A stretch of DNA of 64,000 nucleotides from Ruegeria meonggei. Lineage in GTDB: Bacteria; Pseudomonadota; Alphaproteobacteria; Rhodobacterales; Rhodobacteraceae. This document shows, piece by piece, positions 24,923-33,651 of the stretch. The position numbers and the translations under genes were made by a program. Below the pieces are notes generated by a model that saw nothing but the letters and a program-made list of their open reading frames with translations, ran no database searches and was not told the DNA's origin. The stretch lies in NCBI RefSeq assembly GCF_900172215.1, contig NZ_FWFP01000006.1:62001-126000 (forward strand). Direction: 5' to 3'. How positions within the stretch are numbered: the first letter of the stretch is position 1; every line of letters starts with the position of its first letter.

Positions 24923-26938
24923 TCAGGCCGTGACCAGGCCACGCCCTTTCAGCAACGCCTCGACCCCCGGCAAACGCCCACGGAATGCCAGATACAGGTC
25001 TTCAGCCTCGCGCGAGCCGCCGGTTGACAGAATGTTGTCCTCTAGCGCCTTGGCGCGTTCGGGATCAAAGGCACCACCCGCCTCTTCAAAGGCGGCGAAA
25101 GCGTCGGCGTCCATGACCTCGGACCACATGTAACTGTAATAGCCCGAGCTATAGCCATCACCCGCAAAGACATGCGCGAAATGTGGCGTGGCGTGGCGCA
25201 TGCCGATGGCTTGCGGCATTCCGATTGCATCCAGCACTTCGGCTTGTTTTGCCATCGGGTCGCCCGGGGCTGCACCGTCGTGAAAGGCCAGATCGACCAG
25301 CGCCGAGGCGACATATTCCACCGTTTGAAACCCCTGATCAAAATTGGCGGCTTGCAAAACCTTTTGCAGCATTTCTTGTGGCATGGGCGCGCCGGTTTCA
25401 GCGTGGGTGGCAAACTCGGCCAGCACCTCGGGCACTTCCAACCAGTGTTCGTACAGCTGGCTGGGCAGTTCCACGAAATCACGCGCCACAGACGTGCCCG
25501 AGATGCTTTCATAGGTCACATCGGACAGCATCTGATGCAGGGCGTGGCCAAATTCGTGAAACAGGGTCCGGGCGTCGTCATAAGACAACAGCGCCGGATC
25601 ACCCTTGGCGAAATTGCAGACATTGATGACAACCGGCGCCTGTTCTTTGGGGAACTTCGCCTGCGACCGCATCGCACTGCACCATGCGCCTGACCGTTTG
25701 GAACCGCGCGCGAAATAGTCGCCAATGAACACCGCGATATGCTGATCATTGCGCGTCACCTCCCACGCCCGGCAATCGGGGTGGTACAGCGGCACATCCA
25801 GCGGCTTGAATTCCAGCCCAAACAGGCGATTGGCGCAGGCAAAGGACGCCTCGATCATCCGATCCAATTGCAGATACGGCTTCAATTTGGCCTCATCCAA
25901 ATCATGCTCAGCCTTGCGGCGTTTCTCGGCATAGTAGCGCCAGTCCCATGCCTCAAGCGGGCCATTCACGCCGTCTTCTTGCATCATCTGCGTCAGGATC
26001 GCCGCATCAGCGTCGGCGCGGGTTTTGGCGGGCTCCCACACCTGCATCAGCAGATCGCGCACACGGTCAGGCGTTCTGGCCATCTCCGTTTCCAGCTTGA
26101 AATCAGCAAAGCTGTCATAACCCAGCAGTTTGGCGCGTTCCTCACGCAGGCTCAGGGTTTCAACGGCAATCTCGCGGTTGTCCGTATCCCCGCCATTTGC
26201 GCCGCGCGCGGTCCAGGCGCGATAAGCCTTTTCCCGCAGATCGCGGCGGGGCGAGAATTGCAGGAACGGCACGATCAGCGATCGCGACAGTGTCACAACC
26301 GGGCCGTCTGCGCTCTTTTCTTCGCCAGCTGCGCGCGCAGTGTCGATGACAAAATCCGGCAGACCTTGCAGATCATCTTCGGCCAGGGTCATGAACCAGT
26401 CCCGTTCATCCGCCAGCAAGTTCTGTGTAAAAGACGTCCCCAACAAGGCCAGCCGGGCCTTGATCTCTTGCATCCGGGCATCCGCATCCCCGGTCAAAGC
26501 AGCACCTGCCCGTACGAACCCGCGATGGGTTAGCATCAACACACGAGCCTGTTCGTCGCTAAGACCCAGTTGATCTTTCCGCGCCCACAGCTCAGCCACC
26601 CGCTGAAACAGCGCCTTGTTCGACGAAATGCCCGAGAAATGCGCGGCCAGCTTAGGCGAGAAATCACGCTGCATCTGTTCGCGCACCGGGTTGCTGTCCG
26701 CGCCCGCGACCGTGAAGAACACTGACAAGACCTTGTCCATCTGCTCACCCGCGGCCTCGAGCGCCTCGATTGTGTTGGCAAAGGTGGGCATGTCCTGGTT
26801 TTCCGCAATCGCATCAATCTGGGTGTTGTGGGCCTGCATCGCATGTTCCAGCGTGGGCGGGAAATCCTCATCCGCAATGTCCGCAAAGGGCGCGATTTCA
26901 AACGGCGTGGTCCAGTCGGACAGGATCGGGTTGGTCAT
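24923..26938 (-). CDS. M3-family zinc metallopeptidase (peptidyl-dipeptidase Dcp / oligopeptidase A-like)
   Basis: A 671-residue cytoplasmic peptidase degrading short peptides. The zinc site is LFHEFGHALH with H461, E462, H465, and the second Glu lies downstream in SGTSVARDFVELPSQ. Length and the all-helical N-terminus fit Dcp/OpdA. The ATG at 26936-26938 has SD AAAGGAG; the in-frame start seven codons upstream does not. Convergent with the reductase (stops four bases apart). A hairpin before its start probably terminates the moeB operon. Confidence 0.93.
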   Translation of the reverse strand: MTNPILSDWTTPFEIAPFADIADEDFPPTLEHAMQAHNTQIDAIAENQDMPTFANTIEALEAAGEQMDKVLSVFFTVAGADSNPVREQMQRDFSPKLAAHFSGISSNKALFQRVAELWARKDQLGLSDEQARVLMLTHRGFVRAGAALTGDADARMQEIKARLALLGTSFTQNLLADERDWFMTLAEDDLQGLPDFVIDTARAAGEEKSADGPVVTLSRSLIVPFLQFSPRRDLREKAYRAWTARGANGGDTDNREIAVETLSLREERAKLLGYDSFADFKLETEMARTPDRVRDLLMQVWEPAKTRADADAAILTQMMQEDGVNGPLEAWDWRYYAEKRRKAEHDLDEAKLKPYLQLDRMIEASFACANRLFGLEFKPLDVPLYHPDCRAWEVTRNDQHIAVFIGDYFARGSKRSGAWCSAMRSQAKFPKEQAPVVINVCNFAKGDPALLSYDDARTLFHEFGHALHQMLSDVTYESISGTSVARDFVELPSQLYEHWLEVPEVLAEFATHAETGAPMPQEMLQKVLQAANFDQGFQTVEYVASALVDLAFHDGAAPGDPMAKQAEVLDAIGMPQAIGMRHATPHFAHVFAGDGYSSGYYSYMWSEVMDADAFAAFEEAGGAFDPERAKALEDNILSTGGSREAEDLYLAFRGRLPGVEALLKGRGLVTA

Positions 26939-26952
26939 TGAAGTCTCCTTTG

Positions 26953-26977
26953 ACCACAACCTAAGAACGGTTGCGGT
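26953..26977 (-). terminator. Hairpin downstream of the coaBC-dut-moeB operon
   Basis: On the minus strand ACCGCAACC pairs with GGTTGTGGT (one G-T wobble) around a 7-nt loop. It lies 25 bases after the moeB-like stop and before the M3 peptidase start. There is no good T-run, so termination efficiency is uncertain. Confidence 0.4.
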
Positions 26978-27001
26978 GATGATCCAGAGCCGCAGCGGCG
27001 T

Positions 27002-28045
27002 TTACTGCCCGCCACAAACCAGACAGTCGGCGCGGCGCGACAGGGTGATCTTGCGGCTTTCGCCATAAAGCGCATCGTAAATCAGCATCTCACCGCGCAG
27101 CGCCTGCCCCGCGCCGGTGATCACCTTTATCGCCTCAACCGCCATCATAGACCCGACTACGCCGGGCAATGGGCCAATTACGCCCGCCTCGGAACAGGAT
27201 GGGGCCAGACCGGGGGCCGGGGCCTCGGGGAAGATACACTGATAACAGGGCGCGTTATTGCCCGGGTCAAACACGCTCAGCTGCCCTTCCCATTGTGACA
27301 ATGCGCCTGAGATCAGCGGTTTGCCCAGCGCGACAGCCGTGCGATTGACCAGATAGCGCGTGTCGAAATTGTCGGTGCCATCCAGGATCAGATCAAAATC
27401 GGCAAACAGATCGGCGGCGATCTCATCGGTCAGGCGACGGTGATAGGGCAGCACCGTCACATTGGGGTTCTGCGCCAGCATCGCCTGTTGGGCCGAGAAC
27501 ACTTTGGGCATGCCGATATCCGCGTCGCGGTGGATCACCTGTCGCTGCAGATTGGCATTCTCGACTTCATCATCGTCAATAACACCGATGGTGCCCACTC
27601 CGGCGGCGGCCAGATATTGCAGGGCGGGCGCGCCCAGACCACCCGCGCCGATAATCAGCACACGGGCCTGTTTCATCTTTTTCTGCCCCGGCCCGCCCAG
27701 TTCGCGCAGCACGATGTGCCGGGCATAGCGCTCAAGCTCGGTTTCCGAGAATCGGTCGGATGGCATTGCGGGCTCCTGGGTTGAGGCTGGTGCCGCGCGA
27801 TTTCGCAGCGCTTTCAAGCCCTTTCCGTAAACCAGAACCAACGCGACCGAGCCAGCCAATATCAACCACAGCGCTGCAGACCCGCCGGTCGCCTCGCGCA
27901 ACGGATGCCCATCGGGCAGAACCAATTGCACGGTGATAACGCCCAGCAGCAACACCACGACCGAGGTCATGCGCGCCGTTCGCGTCACCCCGGCCACATA
28001 ACCGATACCCCACAGCAGCGCGGCTAGGATCAGAACCAGCAACAT
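27002..28045 (-). CDS. moeB: Membrane-tethered MoeB/ThiF-type adenylyltransferase
   Basis: A 347-residue E1-like enzyme expected to adenylate the C-terminus of MoaD (or ThiS) during molybdopterin or thiamine synthesis. The catalytic domain (about 100-347) has the ATP loop GAGGLG (133-138), an Asp cluster VIDDDEV, RQ at 169-170, and two CxxC pairs (CYQC and CLVC, C341/C344 at the end) for structural zinc. Unusually, residues 1-78 hold three hydrophobic segments (about 1-18, 25-43, 57-74), so the enzyme would be anchored to the membrane. Last gene of coaBC-dut-moeB; its start overlaps the dut stop. Confidence 0.87.
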   Translation of the reverse strand: MLLVLILAALLWGIGYVAGVTRTARMTSVVVLLLGVITVQLVLPDGHPLREATGGSAALWLILAGSVALVLVYGKGLKALRNRAAPASTQEPAMPSDRFSETELERYARHIVLRELGGPGQKKMKQARVLIIGAGGLGAPALQYLAAAGVGTIGVIDDDEVENANLQRQVIHRDADIGMPKVFSAQQAMLAQNPNVTVLPYHRRLTDEIAADLFADFDLILDGTDNFDTRYLVNRTAVALGKPLISGALSQWEGQLSVFDPGNNAPCYQCIFPEAPAPGLAPSCSEAGVIGPLPGVVGSMMAVEAIKVITGAGQALRGEMLIYDALYGESRKITLSRRADCLVCGGQ

Positions 28046-28500
28046 CAGCCGCGCCCGGTCGAGCCGAACCCACCCGCGCCGCGATCCGTGTCGGTCAGGA
28101 CGTCAACCGGCTTGAAGCTGGCCTGAACAACAGGAGCCACGACCAGTTGGGCAATGCGTTCGCCATGGGTGATCTCAAAACTGTCTTGCCCGGCGTTCAA
28201 TAGGATCACGCCCAGTGGACCACGGTAATCGCTGTCGATTGTGCCCGGTGTATTGGGCAAGGTGATCCCGTGTTTCAGGGCAAGGCCCGAGCGCGGCCGC
28301 ACCTGAACCTCAAACCCTTGCGGGATTTCAATCCGCAAACCGGTGGGCACCAGCGCGCGCTGACCGGGGGTCAGCGTGATCGGCGCGCCACCCGGCAGAT
28401 TTGCCCGGACATCTGCGCCTGCGGCCCCTGCGGTTTCATAAGAGGGTAGCGGGATCAACGGGTCAGCGCCTTCCTCTCGGATCACACGGATTGCAACCAT
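28045..28500 (-). CDS. dut: dUTP diphosphatase
   Basis: A 151-residue trimeric dUTPase hydrolysing dUTP to dUMP. The five motifs are present in order: [30 protein letters not shown] (with the catalytic Asp), GERIAQLV, and the C-terminal P-loop-like [12 protein letters not shown]. Length is normal. It sits 15 bp after coaBC, a common pairing in proteobacteria. Confidence 0.97.
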   Translation of the reverse strand: MVAIRVIREEGADPLIPLPSYETAGAAGADVRANLPGGAPITLTPGQRALVPTGLRIEIPQGFEVQVRPRSGLALKHGITLPNTPGTIDSDYRGPLGVILLNAGQDSFEITHGERIAQLVVAPVVQASFKPVDVLTDTDRGAGGFGSTGRG

Positions 28501-28515
28501 TATTGTCCCTCTTGT

Positions 28516-29712
28516 CTAGCCTGTCAGCGCGTCGGCGATCTTTTGTGCCAGCCGCTCGGCCACCGCATCCTTGCCCATACGCGGCCATTCCTCGGCACCC
28601 GAATCCGAGATCACGGTCACCGCGTTTTCGGACCCGCCCATGATGCCCGTCGCCGGGCTGACATCATTTGCCACGATCCAGTCACAGCCCTTGCGCGCGC
28701 GTTTGGCGGTGGCGTGTTCGATCACGTTATCTGTCTCGGCGGCAAAGCCAACCACCAACGTAGGGCGATCCGCACCCATATGAGCAATCCGTTTCAGGAT
28801 GTCCGGGTTTTCCGCAAATTCCAGCACCGGCAAACCATCGCGGCTTTTCTTCAGCTTCTTGTCCGACGCGCTTGCCATGCGCCAGTCCGCTACTGCCGCT
28901 GCAAAGACACCGGCATCAACTGGCAGAGCAGCCTCGACCGCGTCAGACATTTGTTGCGCGGTTTCGACGCGCAGCACCTGCACCCCCTCGGGGGCGGGAA
29001 CATCGGCGGGGCCGGTCACAAAGACAACTTCGGCCCCCAGCGCCGCCAGCGCCCGGGCCACGGCCGTGCCCTGCGCCCCAGATGAACGGTTGGCGATATA
29101 GCGCACAGGATCAATCGGCTCGTGCGTTGGGCCCGAGGTCACAAGAACCCGCTTTCCCGAAAGGGGGCCACTGCCCATCTGCGCTTCGATTGCCGCCACG
29201 ATCTCAAGCGGTTCGGACATGCGGCCGGGGCCGTATTCGCCACAGGCCATGTCGCCCTCATTGGGACCTACAAAACGGACCCCGTCCGCCTGAAGCTGTT
29301 GCAGATTACGCTGGGTTGCCGGGTGATCCCACATGCGTACATTCATCGCAGGCGCACACAGAACCGGTGTATCAGTGGCCATCAGCAAGGTTGAGGCCAG
29401 ATCATTCGCCAAGCCTCCGGCCATCTTGCCCATCAAATCAGCCGTTGCCGGGGCCACAACAATCATATCGGCCGAGCGTGACAACTGAATATGACCCATC
29501 TCGGCTTCATCCGTCAGATCGAACAGATCGCGATAGACCTTTTCGCCTGCAAGCGCTGACACGGATAGCGGCGTAACAAATTCCTCGGCTGCAGGAGTCA
29601 GAACCGGTGTCACAGCGGCGCCGCGTTCCTTGAGTCGCCGGATCAGGTCCAGCGACTTGTAGGCCGCGATCCCTGCGCCGATGATCAGCAGAATGCGTTT
29701 CGATGCCAGCAT
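28516..29712 (-). CDS. coaBC: Bifunctional CoaBC (phosphopantothenoylcysteine synthetase/decarboxylase)
   Basis: A 398-residue coenzyme A enzyme. The N-terminal flavin decarboxylase CoaC (about 1-185) has GAGIAAYKSLDLIRRL and the PAMNVRMWDHPA block. The C-terminal CoaB (about 190-398) has the CTP-binding VTSGPTHEPIDPVRYIANRSSG type sequence and a conserved Lys in KLKK. First gene of the coaBC-dut-moeB operon. Length is normal. Confidence 0.96.
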   Translation of the reverse strand: MLASKRILLIIGAGIAAYKSLDLIRRLKERGAAVTPVLTPAAEEFVTPLSVSALAGEKVYRDLFDLTDEAEMGHIQLSRSADMIVVAPATADLMGKMAGGLANDLASTLLMATDTPVLCAPAMNVRMWDHPATQRNLQQLQADGVRFVGPNEGDMACGEYGPGRMSEPLEIVAAIEAQMGSGPLSGKRVLVTSGPTHEPIDPVRYIANRSSGAQGTAVARALAALGAEVVFVTGPADVPAPEGVQVLRVETAQQMSDAVEAALPVDAGVFAAAVADWRMASASDKKLKKSRDGLPVLEFAENPDILKRIAHMGADRPTLVVGFAAETDNVIEHATAKRARKGCDWIVANDVSPATGIMGGSENAVTVISDSGAEEWPRMGKDAVAERLAQKIADALTG

Positions 29713-29775
29713 GTTGTGCCCTTCTCGTCCCGGTCGGCCCCGACATTAGGCAAGGCTGCCCGGCAGTTCCAGCGC

Positions 29776-30591
29776 TTAATTCTGCGTTTCAAAAGCCAGG
29801 CAGGGGTCTTCACGCTCGACAGAGGGGCTATCGATAACGGCATCAAACTCACCATGGACGATGCCATCTTCCGATTGACCCAGCACAAATACTTTCAGAC
29901 CGGGGCGCAGGCGGGACAGAAAAGTCGGGATACCACGGTCTTTGCGGGCATGGCCATTGCCTGTGATCACCGCCACCGGTCCACCGGTCTCGTCATAGGC
30001 GCGCAAAACGGCCCGGGTTAGCACCGCATCGCGCAGGCGCTGAATAGCGACCAGTTGCGGCAAGGCGCTTTCGGGCATGGCATTGCAATGCGAGGCCAGC
30101 TGATCTGACTCGCGTGCGGATTGCTCAGCCGCGGGCAACGGAACGGTCAGGCCATATCGGGCGGCATCGGCCCCAAGCGCAGTTGCAGCACCCCGCTCCA
30201 TCGCAGCGCGAGCGGCTGTGCGGGGGACCATCGCGCCATAAACCGGCGCATCGGTGGCCTGAAACACCGGGTAATACATGCTCAGCGGTGGCCAGCCCAT
30301 TTCCGCCCATTTCAGGATTTTGGCCAGCTCTTCGGGGTTGGACGCGGCTTTTTGCGCCAGTCGCTGCGCGCCTTCCTCGGTCACCATTTCCCACACCACG
30401 GCGGACGGAGAGACAATCGTCAACGCGTCTTTCTGCACAAGATGGTGTTGAGGATTGTCGTGGATTTCCCCAAGGATCACGACATCAGCAGATTTCATGG
30501 CTTCTGCCACATCATCAGGGATCAAATCGTCGGCCTGGCCAGGTTTGCCCATAACCACAAGAGCGCAAAGCAGAATCGCAAAGTGTTTCAT
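29776..30591 (-). CDS. ChaN family haem-binding-like exported protein
   Basis: A 271-residue protein with a signal peptide (about 1-20) and the ChaN/DUF399 motifs: VILGEIHDNPQHH near 38-50 and VITGNGHARKDRGIP near 208-222. ChaN binds haem and is linked to iron uptake in some bacteria. There is no lipobox Cys at the cleavage site, so it is probably soluble periplasmic. Its start overlaps the rpoH stop by four bases; the same rpoHII-DUF399 pairing is known in Rhodobacter sphaeroides, suggesting a role in the oxidative or singlet-oxygen response. Confidence 0.85.
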   Translation of the reverse strand: MKHFAILLCALVVMGKPGQADDLIPDDVAEAMKSADVVILGEIHDNPQHHLVQKDALTIVSPSAVVWEMVTEEGAQRLAQKAASNPEELAKILKWAEMGWPPLSMYYPVFQATDAPVYGAMVPRTAARAAMERGAATALGADAARYGLTVPLPAAEQSARESDQLASHCNAMPESALPQLVAIQRLRDAVLTRAVLRAYDETGGPVAVITGNGHARKDRGIPTFLSRLRPGLKVFVLGQSEDGIVHGEFDAVIDSPSVEREDPCLAFETQN

Positions 30592-31466
30592 GCGATGAAG
30601 TGTTGCACCTCACGCGATTGCGCTTCAAGGTTCTTGCGCATTTTGCCGAAGGCTGCCGCCTCAAGCTGTCGCACTCGCTCTTTTGACAGACCCAGCTCTT
30701 GCCCAAGGCTTTCCAATGTCCGCGCCGGTTCGCGCAGCTTGCGCTCGCGCACAATAAACCGCTCGCGGTCGTTCAGCGCTTGCATGGCCGTTACCAGCCA
30801 GTCGCGCAGTTGTTCGGTGTCATGGCTGTTTTCCACCCTCTCGGCAGCCTGTTCGCGGTCATCTTCAAGCGCATCGATCCACTCACGCCCGTCTTCATCG
30901 GCCGACTGCACTGCATTCAGCGAGAAATCCGAGCCGGACAGGCGACCTTCCATCATTTCCACATCCCGCAGAGGCACACCAATCTCAGCAGCAATCATCT
31001 GGTGCAACTGGTGACGGTCCAGATCCATACCATCGGACGCGGCCTCGCGTTCCAGCCGCGCCTGAACCCGACGCATGTTGAAGAAGAGGGATTTTTGCGA
31101 AGAGGTCGAGCCGGTCCGCACCATCGACCAGTTGCGCATGACATAGTCCTGAATGCTCGCCTTGATCCACCAGACAGCATAGGTTGAAAAGCGCACCCCA
31201 CGATCAGGATCAAACTTGTCCGCCGCTTTCATCAGTCCCAGACCAGCCTCCTGGATCAGGTCATTCATCGGCGCGCCATAGCGTTTGAACTTGGCTGCCA
31301 TCGAAATCGCCAGTCGCATATAGGCCGTAATGAGACGATGCAGAGCCCGTTCGTCCCGGTCGTCACGCCACGCATATGCCAGTTTCAGTTCGGTTTCAGC
31401 GTCCAGCAGTTCGGCTTTCATTGCCTGCCGAGACAGTGAGAAATCTTTCGCAGTGTCCAGTGCCAT
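30588..31466 (-). CDS. rpoH2: RNA polymerase sigma-32 family factor, RpoHII type
   Basis: A 292-residue group-3 sigma factor. Region 2.1-2.4 (about 45-125) contains DLIQEAGLGLMKAADKFDP and RFSTYAVWWIKASIQDYVMRNWS; region 4 carries the HTH TLESLGQELGLSKERVRQLEAAA. The RpoH box lies around QKSLFFNMRR. Sequence and its ChaN-like downstream partner point to the second alpha-proteobacterial RpoH, which answers photo-oxidative stress, rather than the heat-shock RpoHI. SD GGGGAG precedes the ATG. An RpoE-like promoter lies upstream. Confidence 0.9.
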   Translation of the reverse strand: MALDTAKDFSLSRQAMKAELLDAETELKLAYAWRDDRDERALHRLITAYMRLAISMAAKFKRYGAPMNDLIQEAGLGLMKAADKFDPDRGVRFSTYAVWWIKASIQDYVMRNWSMVRTGSTSSQKSLFFNMRRVQARLEREAASDGMDLDRHQLHQMIAAEIGVPLRDVEMMEGRLSGSDFSLNAVQSADEDGREWIDALEDDREQAAERVENSHDTEQLRDWLVTAMQALNDRERFIVRERKLREPARTLESLGQELGLSKERVRQLEAAAFGKMRKNLEAQSREVQHFIA

Positions 31467-31520
31467 GGAAATCTCCCCTTTTCACAGGCGCGGGTCGGGC
31501 TTGCCTTGCCGACATATGGT

Positions 31521-31549
31521 CGATACGCAGAACAACACCGGGTGGATCA
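31521..31549 (-). promoter_or_regulatory. Putative RpoE-type ECF promoter of rpoHII
   Basis: On the minus strand TGATCC (31544-31549) is followed by exactly 18 bases and TATCG (31521-31525), about 55 bp before the rpoHII ATG. The Rhodobacter sphaeroides RpoE consensus is TGATCC-N18-TAAGA: the -35 and spacing match perfectly, the -10 only partly. Confidence 0.55.
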
Positions 31550-31566
31550 CCAGAAAGGTAATAACA

Positions 31567-32088
31567 GTGTATCCGGATTTAACCTTTGTGTTGGGCGGGG
31601 CGGCCTCAGGCAAGTCGGCATTTGCCGAGCAGGTCGTTGTTTCAGAAGGTAAAAACAAGATATACGTCGCCACATCACAAGTGTTTGATGATGAGATGGA
31701 ACAGAAGGTTCAGCGCCACCTTGCCCAACGCGGCGCGGATTGGACAACGATTGAAGCCCCTCTTGATCTTGGGCCCGACTTGGCCCGCCTGACCCCGAAC
31801 GACATCTGCCTGATCGACTGTGCGACCATGTGGCTGACCAATCATATGTTGGCCGAAAACGATCTGGATCAGGCGCAGAGCGCTTTGTTGCAGGCGCTGC
31901 GTAGCTGCCACGCGCCTGTTGTCATCGTCTCTAATGAAGTTGGTCATGGGATCGTTCCGGACAACGCTCTCTCGCGCCGTTTCCGCGAAGCACAAGGCCG
32001 GCTGAATATCGCGCTGGCGGCGCAGGCTGATCTGGCCATTCAAGTCACCGCCGGGTTGCCGCTGGTTCTGAAAGGGCAACTGCCATGA
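31567..32088 (+). CDS. cobP: Adenosylcobinamide kinase / guanylyltransferase
   Basis: A 173-residue bifunctional enzyme of cobalamin nucleotide-loop assembly. The P-loop is GGAASGKSAFAE (near 9-20), followed by a DDEMEQKVQRHLAQR segment with the guanylylated His and a C-terminal VSNEVGHGIVP motif typical of CobU/CobP. I chose the GTG at 31567 because AAAGG lies eight bases before it and the family starts a few residues before the P-loop; longer upstream starts run antisense over rpoHII. The stop overlaps the cobC-like start by four bases. Confidence 0.93.
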   Translation: MYPDLTFVLGGAASGKSAFAEQVVVSEGKNKIYVATSQVFDDEMEQKVQRHLAQRGADWTTIEAPLDLGPDLARLTPNDICLIDCATMWLTNHMLAENDLDQAQSALLQALRSCHAPVVIVSNEVGHGIVPDNALSRRFREAQGRLNIALAAQADLAIQVTAGLPLVLKGQLP

Positions 32089-32663
32089 CTCGGCTGCATC
32101 TTGTCCGTCACGGGCCGACCCATGCCAAAACCATGGTTGGATGGTCCGACCTGCCTGCCGATCTCAGCGATCATGCCGCCATCGCCCGCCTGCACGATCA
32201 CCTGCCAGCGCAGGCTATCGTCGTCTCATCCGATTTGTCCCGTGCTGCAGATACAGCCTCGGCCCTTCAGGGAAGCCGCCTTCGCCTGCCCCATCACGCA
32301 AATTTGCGGGAAATCCACTTTGGCACGTGGGAGCTGCGCGGCTTTAAAGAGATCGAGGCAGAAGATCCCGAGCTGGCCTTTGCCTATTGGGACAATCCGG
32401 GCGACGTGCGCCCGCCAAACGGCGAAAGCTGGAACCAGGTTCGAACCCGCGTCGATGCTGTGATCGACGATCTGATTGCCGCCCACGCCGGGCATGATCT
32501 GATCATCGTGGTCCATTTTGGCGTGATTTTGACGCAGGTGCAGCGGGCGCTGAATCTGGACGCGCAAGAGGCGTTCAGCCATCGGATCGACAACCTTTCC
32601 GTCACCGATATCACCCATCATGGCGACCGCTGGTCGGTGGGGCGGATCAATCACTGTCCGTGA
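32085..32663 (+). CDS. cobC: Histidine phosphatase, alpha-ribazole phosphatase-like
   Basis: A 192-residue histidine-phosphatase-superfamily protein with the phosphohistidine motif LVRHGPT near 5-11, a second Arg (SDLSRAADTA), Glu in REIHFGTWE and the late His in VVHFG. Translational coupling to cobP suggests the CobC step, dephosphorylating alpha-ribazole phosphate during B12 synthesis. A general phosphoglycerate-mutase-like phosphatase cannot be excluded from sequence alone. Confidence 0.8.
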   Translation: MTRLHLVRHGPTHAKTMVGWSDLPADLSDHAAIARLHDHLPAQAIVVSSDLSRAADTASALQGSRLRLPHHANLREIHFGTWELRGFKEIEAEDPELAFAYWDNPGDVRPPNGESWNQVRTRVDAVIDDLIAAHAGHDLIIVVHFGVILTQVQRALNLDAQEAFSHRIDNLSVTDITHHGDRWSVGRINHCP

Positions 32664-32721
32664 TCACACCTCGCACAAATCACTGATTTACGGACCGTTC
32701 CGGCCGCGCCATCCTATGCGC

Positions 32722-33606
32722 ATGACTTATGATTTGTTTATCGGAGACCGCCTGTTTTCCAGCTGGTCCTTGCGCGGTTGGCTGATGCTGGAAAAGTTTG
32801 GCCTGCCTTACCGAAGCCACATGATCGGCCTGTATTCCGGCACGATGGCCGACGATATGAAGCCCCTCGCCCCGGCCCGGTTGGTTCCGGCCTTGCGACT
32901 GCCTGATGGCACCGTGGTTGGGGAAAGCCTTGCCATGGCCGAAACACTGGCCGAGCGGCATCCGGAGGCCGGGCTATGGCCCGGTGACCCCTCCGCCCGC
33001 GCCACGGCGCGTTGGCTCTGCGTTGAAATGGTCGCTGGGTTCACCGCGCTGCGGGGGGAATGCGCGATGCAGCTCCAGCACTGCTGGCAGGGGTTTGCGC
33101 CCTCGGTCGAGACGCAAGTTGATCTGCACCGGATCGAGGACCTCTGGGCGCATGCGCGCAAGGTTTCCGGCGCGGCGTCCGGACCGCTGTTTGGTGTCTA
33201 CTCGCTGGCCGATGTGTTCTATACCCCGATCGCAGCTCGGATCATCGGCTACGGTTTGCCCGTGTCGGATGCCAATCGCGATTATTGCTTGGAGTTGCTA
33301 TCAGATCCATCCGTCCGGCAGTGGCGTGCAATGGGACTGACCGTATCATACGACCCGTTCCCCTATGAAACCGGACTGCCAACAGCCCAATGGCCCGTCG
33401 GCGAAACGTCAGGAGCTTTCCCCGCGAAGTCCGGGCCGTCAATCAACGCCACTTGCCCCTATTCAGGCAAACCGGTCACCGATTTTCTGGATCTGAACGG
33501 ACAAATCTGGGGGTTCTGCAACCCGTTTTGCCGCGACAAAACCGTCGCAGACCCCGAGGCGTGGCCAAAATTCACCGCCATGCGCGCCTCTGTTAACGAT
33601 TCCTAA
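32722..33606 (+). CDS. Glutathione S-transferase with a YHS/TRASH-like cysteine tail
   Basis: About 294 residues. The thioredoxin-like N-domain opens YDLFIGDRLFSSWSLRGWLML, the pattern of a GST branch with a Ser-rich active-site loop; the helical C-domain spans roughly 90-215. An extra C-terminal segment (about 240-284) carries C245-PYSGKP, then GFC266NPFC270RDK and DPEAW, resembling the YHS/TRASH metal-binding fold. The usual GST ends before this. An ATG two codons upstream (32716) is possible; no clear SD for either. Substrate unknown. gshB lies 1.6 kb downstream on the other strand. Confidence 0.8.
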   Translation: MTYDLFIGDRLFSSWSLRGWLMLEKFGLPYRSHMIGLYSGTMADDMKPLAPARLVPALRLPDGTVVGESLAMAETLAERHPEAGLWPGDPSARATARWLCVEMVAGFTALRGECAMQLQHCWQGFAPSVETQVDLHRIEDLWAHARKVSGAASGPLFGVYSLADVFYTPIAARIIGYGLPVSDANRDYCLELLSDPSVRQWRAMGLTVSYDPFPYETGLPTAQWPVGETSGAFPAKSGPSINATCPYSGKPVTDFLDLNGQIWGFCNPFCRDKTVADPEAWPKFTAMRASVNDS

Positions 33607-33651
33607 ACTGCACCCGTGGCAGCAACGACTTGTTAACCAAAAAGGTCGTTC

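Noticed and set aside
33624-33650. AACGAC/GTCGTT hairpin near the comM start
   Set aside because: Only six pairs with a long AT-rich loop; easily due to chance.
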